This document shows, piece by piece, positions 61,485 through 64,000 of a DNA stretch of 64,000 bases. The position numbers were made by a program, and so were the translations under genes. The stretch covers positions 5,456,001 to 5,520,000 of the forward strand of contig JBANDB010000003.1 of the NCBI GenBank assembly GCA_037576215.1, given 5' to 3'. Every line of letters begins with the position of its first letter. Within the stretch, counting starts at the first letter, position 1. The notes below the pieces were generated by a model. The model worked only from the letters and a program-made list of their open reading frames with translations. It ran no database searches and was not told the origin of the DNA. This DNA comes from Armillaria gallica. Lineage: Eukaryota > Basidiomycota > Agaricomycetes > Agaricales > Physalacriaceae.

Positions 61485-62785
61485 CTGTCAAGGCTGGGAG
61501 TAATATGATCCAGCCCATAAGGCCCAAATCATTAATGAAAGCCTGTGAGTGAGAGGTTTTCATTTCATTAATGAATCCCTGTCTCTCTCAGGGCCTTCTA
61601 AATGCATGCAGTAATCTTCGTCTGCACCAAAGATTTATTCATGCTGATGCGTCCTGGAACGCTCGTTTTCTGGTCACGTGGAGTCAACAACATTTCCAAT
61701 TTGTAGCCAGGGCCTCCTGTTGTGCGCCCTAGGGTGCCTCCTGCCTTTACTGCAAATCTCTCCTGTATCGGGATCATTTTTCTCTTCGATATCGTGTGTC
61801 ACTCATCGGGATCAATTCTCCTCGTTTTCATTTCAGGTCTTCTTTGATCCTGCAGGTACAGTACCTGTGGTGGCAGTGGCATTATGTGGCGCAACTTGCC
61901 GAACCCTATGTCTTTGTCGATATTTCCATGAAATTCTTGGATTTTCTCCTCATCAGTACATCACATTCTCACCCGGTTCTGCATTTCTTGATTGGAGCCT
62001 TCTCATGTGTCCACGGCCTAGGTGTCTGACTTGTGCCTTGTACTATCAAATCCTGCCACTACTACACAAGAATGAGCCAGGATTTAACACCAGAAAAGCT
62101 GTATGACATACAACTGTCTTTGATTGCCTCCAAAAACTCACGTATGATACAGCATATCCATTGTGCCGAGCCACATGAAATCATCAATATATCCTTCAGT
62201 CAATGTGTTGATATGCCCATTCATGAATCCTTCAAAATCAGGTCCTTGCAGACTGCGGCTTCACCCAGAAATAATAATTCCTTCGTCCTTTCTCCCCCAA
62301 ACCATCAATTAATGCTTCAGCCATTAATGAATTCTTCCAAATCGCACATGCATCGATAAATCCTTCATCATCTATTAATGCTTCAGACCTCTATTGTCAT
62401 CCATTTATTCTTCCCAGACCCAGAATTTTTCCATCAATGAATTCCCAATTGCACATGCATCGATAAATTCTTCGTTGTCTTTGCCACAGACCGCAACCCC
62501 GTCATTAATGAATTCTTCCCATGGCGATGCCCATTGGCATCAATAAATGTCAATAAATCCTTCCTCTGGACCGTCGACTCCTTGCATCAAACCATTGGTC
62601 TTCTCCCACTCATCTCTTTTTAGGCTTCATCCCTCGCTTCAGCCTTCGTCTTTCCCCTTGCTTCACTCACCCTGGTCTTTCCCGATTATCTTTCAATTTT
62701 AAACCAGGTGCGATCTTTCCATTCTCTCCTCAACTCGCACAAACACGTTCTCCTAGTCACTCTTCTATTTACAATTCAAAACTTT
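61485..62785. other. Low-complexity stretch with TTAATGAA-type repeats
   Basis: Repeated short phrases: ATTAATGAAT (61530s, 61565-61575, 62320-62330, 62505-62515) and GCACATGCATCGATAAAT (62344 and 62450 regions), with many CAATAAAT/ATTAATG variants between 62290 and 62570. No gene supported; plus-strand frames 61678-62106 and 62033-62359 lack motifs. Confidence 0.5.
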
Positions 62786-63178
62786 ATGTCTACGAGCCAG
62801 CGTCCTGATGTCCTATCCTGGTTCGAGCTCACTCTTCCCCATTAATTTATTCTCATTTTTTCCTGCCAGTTCCCAGACAGGAGATACACTAGTCAAGGAT
62901 GCGGCTGAGGATGCGCAACCAAGTGCGCAAGTTCAGCCTGCCAACACGTAAGCTCCACAGTTCAAATGCAATCCTGTATACTCACCGTCCTTAGAAATTT
63001 GCCTTTGGTGGGGTTCAATGTCTCTTGTACAGAAAATCCACACAGTGGGGAAGGATGCGAGAGGAATTGGGAGTCAGTCACTGTCGGAGTCAACTCTGGT
63101 GACCAAGAGAGATGCGAGCATATTTGGTCCGAGTCTGTCTTGCCCCGCGACTCATCCATGCAGCAGGGAGGACTGTGA
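62786..63178 (+). CDS. Small three-exon hypothetical gene
   Basis: ATG at 62786 (MSTSQRPDVLS). Exons are 62786-62820, 62870-62947 and 62995-63178, with canonical introns (GTTCGA..GCCAG; GTAAGC..CTTAG) in phase, giving 98 residues. The product is acidic and polar, with SQTGDTLVKDAAED and a Cys/Trp/Glu-rich second half (CERNWESVTV, CEHIWSESV). No signal peptide or known domain. A chance chain of short exons is possible, although the splice sites are good. Confidence 0.4.
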
Positions 63179-63390
63179 GAGGATTTGGGAGGCAACAGGA
63201 GTCAGAGTCAATCTCGGAGACTATGAAAGATGCGGGCGTATTCAGTCCAGCTCCCTTAGTGTAAAATGTCCACAGTGAATGTACTATTTCCTGCATAAAA
63301 GCATTGTAGTGTTCCGATCGAAAAATTATTGCCGTTTATGTATATATAATAGGAAGGCGGTAACGTTTCTTCCATCTACCTTCCACCATC
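63179..63390. other. Short spacer
   Basis: The stretch right after the stop repeats the wording of exon 3 in diverged form (GAGAGGATTTGGGAGGCAAC against GAGAGGAATTGGGAGTCAG), a small tandem duplication of about 120 bp. CT-rich sequence lies before the next ATG. Confidence 0.4.
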
Positions 63391-64000
63391 ATGGACGACG
63401 AGACGATGCAAGAGACATGGGTCTGCCCATTCATTCCCACTTATCGAAGCGTCGTACAGTACGGCAAGTCAACCCTCGATGCTTATCTGCTCAGTCTCTT
63501 CGTGGCTTACCATGCTCATTTTTGATGCTCGCTTGGTGTGCCAGAAAACCCCAGTGACTTGAACTCTGTCCGTGCTTGGAAACGACATGCAATCACTGTA
63601 AGTTACCAAACACCTTTCCAAATTCACTCAAAAAATATTCTTAGGATCTTGCTCGTCTCTTGCTTAGAGTTCATACGAAACTCTCTGACACCCAAGAGTC
63701 TCCAACGCTCGAAGCCCCTGATTCACCACCCACTGTTCGACGCAGTGACCCACCTGTGAAGGCACCGATACACACTCAGCATGCCTCTGACACTCCCCCC
63801 GCAAAAAATGACAGCCTTGTACCAGTCCCATCTTCCTCAAAACCTGTATTGCTGGCTGTTCCCCCTTCATCAACCGCTGATCCCGGGATGCAGGTAAGCT
63901 GTCCTCTTTTCTCGTTCCTCTGGTCCTGACTGGTGACTCGTCCTAGACGATTCTCCACTGCATAACCTCTGAAAGTTCCAGTTCCTCCGATCGAATTGGG
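63391..64000 (+). CDS. Unknown gene, partial, runs off the right edge
   Basis: ATG at 63391 (MDDETMQETWVCPFIP). A coding chain ending at 63597 (NSVRAWKRHAIT) splices in phase 0 through GTAAGT..TTCTTAG (63598-63644) to 63645-63893 (DLARLLLRVHTKLSD .. TADPGMQ), followed by a GTAAGC donor. A stop at about 63523 implies one more intron before 63540 that I could not place. The visible protein becomes Pro/Ser-rich (PPTVRRSDPPVKAP). No family recognised. Confidence 0.4.

Overview
This 64 kb window is nuclear DNA of a filamentous basidiomycete, most likely an agaricomycete (mushroom-forming fungus). Genes are split by many 45-60 nt GT..AG introns. The recognisable families are the TPR-CHAT proteins that are expanded in Agaricomycetes, F-box/LRR proteins, a multi-intron cytochrome P450, a fungal-luciferase-type domain and an SRA-YDG protein. 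I cannot name the species. All functions below come from reading motifs and splice sites by eye; no database search was possible.

Layout. 1-5263: right-hand part of an LTR retrotransposon (3' LTR 3941-5263, polypurine tract just before it). It carries two intron-containing genes on the opposite strand; one encodes a Zn2Cys6 cluster plus an AT-hook. 5264-12440: a block with a broken TPR-CHAT gene, a 5'-truncated SRA-YDG gene and a broken luciferase-like gene. 12645-14900: an F-box/LRR gene and the tail of a second one. 14900-18700: gene-poor, degenerate. 18749-22100: a P450 gene whose 3' end abuts the remains of a cation diffusion facilitator gene. 22364-32122: a second block with a degenerate shared segment ('D'), the one intact TPR-CHAT gene and the one intact SRA-YDG gene.

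33759-41070 is the conserved housekeeping core: homoserine O-acetyltransferase (+), threonyl-tRNA synthetase (-) and AP-3 beta subunit (+). The last two are divergent over about 205 bp. The acetyltransferase carries an 8-bp tandem duplication that breaks its frame, and AP-3 beta has an in-frame TGA near its acidic tail. 41070-46640 is a local tandem duplication array: an Ifi-6-16 (ISG12-like) membrane-protein gene fused to two copies of the AP-3 beta 5' exons, then two broken Ifi-6-16 copies, one interrupted by a 602-bp hAT-type element.

46640-50750 is degenerate. 50760-54401 is a 3.64-kb Mutator-type element with 135-bp terminal inverted repeats and a 9-bp target duplication, carrying a decayed RecQ-like helicase. 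54619-61484 is the third block: luciferase-like, D, TPR-CHAT with only two stop codons. The right edge has low-complexity DNA, a small three-exon gene and a gene running off the window.

How it fits together: the stable core is flanked by three mosaic copies of one gene set (TPR-CHAT, SRA-YDG, luciferase-like, D). In each set most members are dying, largely through C-to-T type changes, many at CpG. One intact TPR-CHAT and one intact SRA-YDG gene remain side by side at 25.0-32.1 kb.
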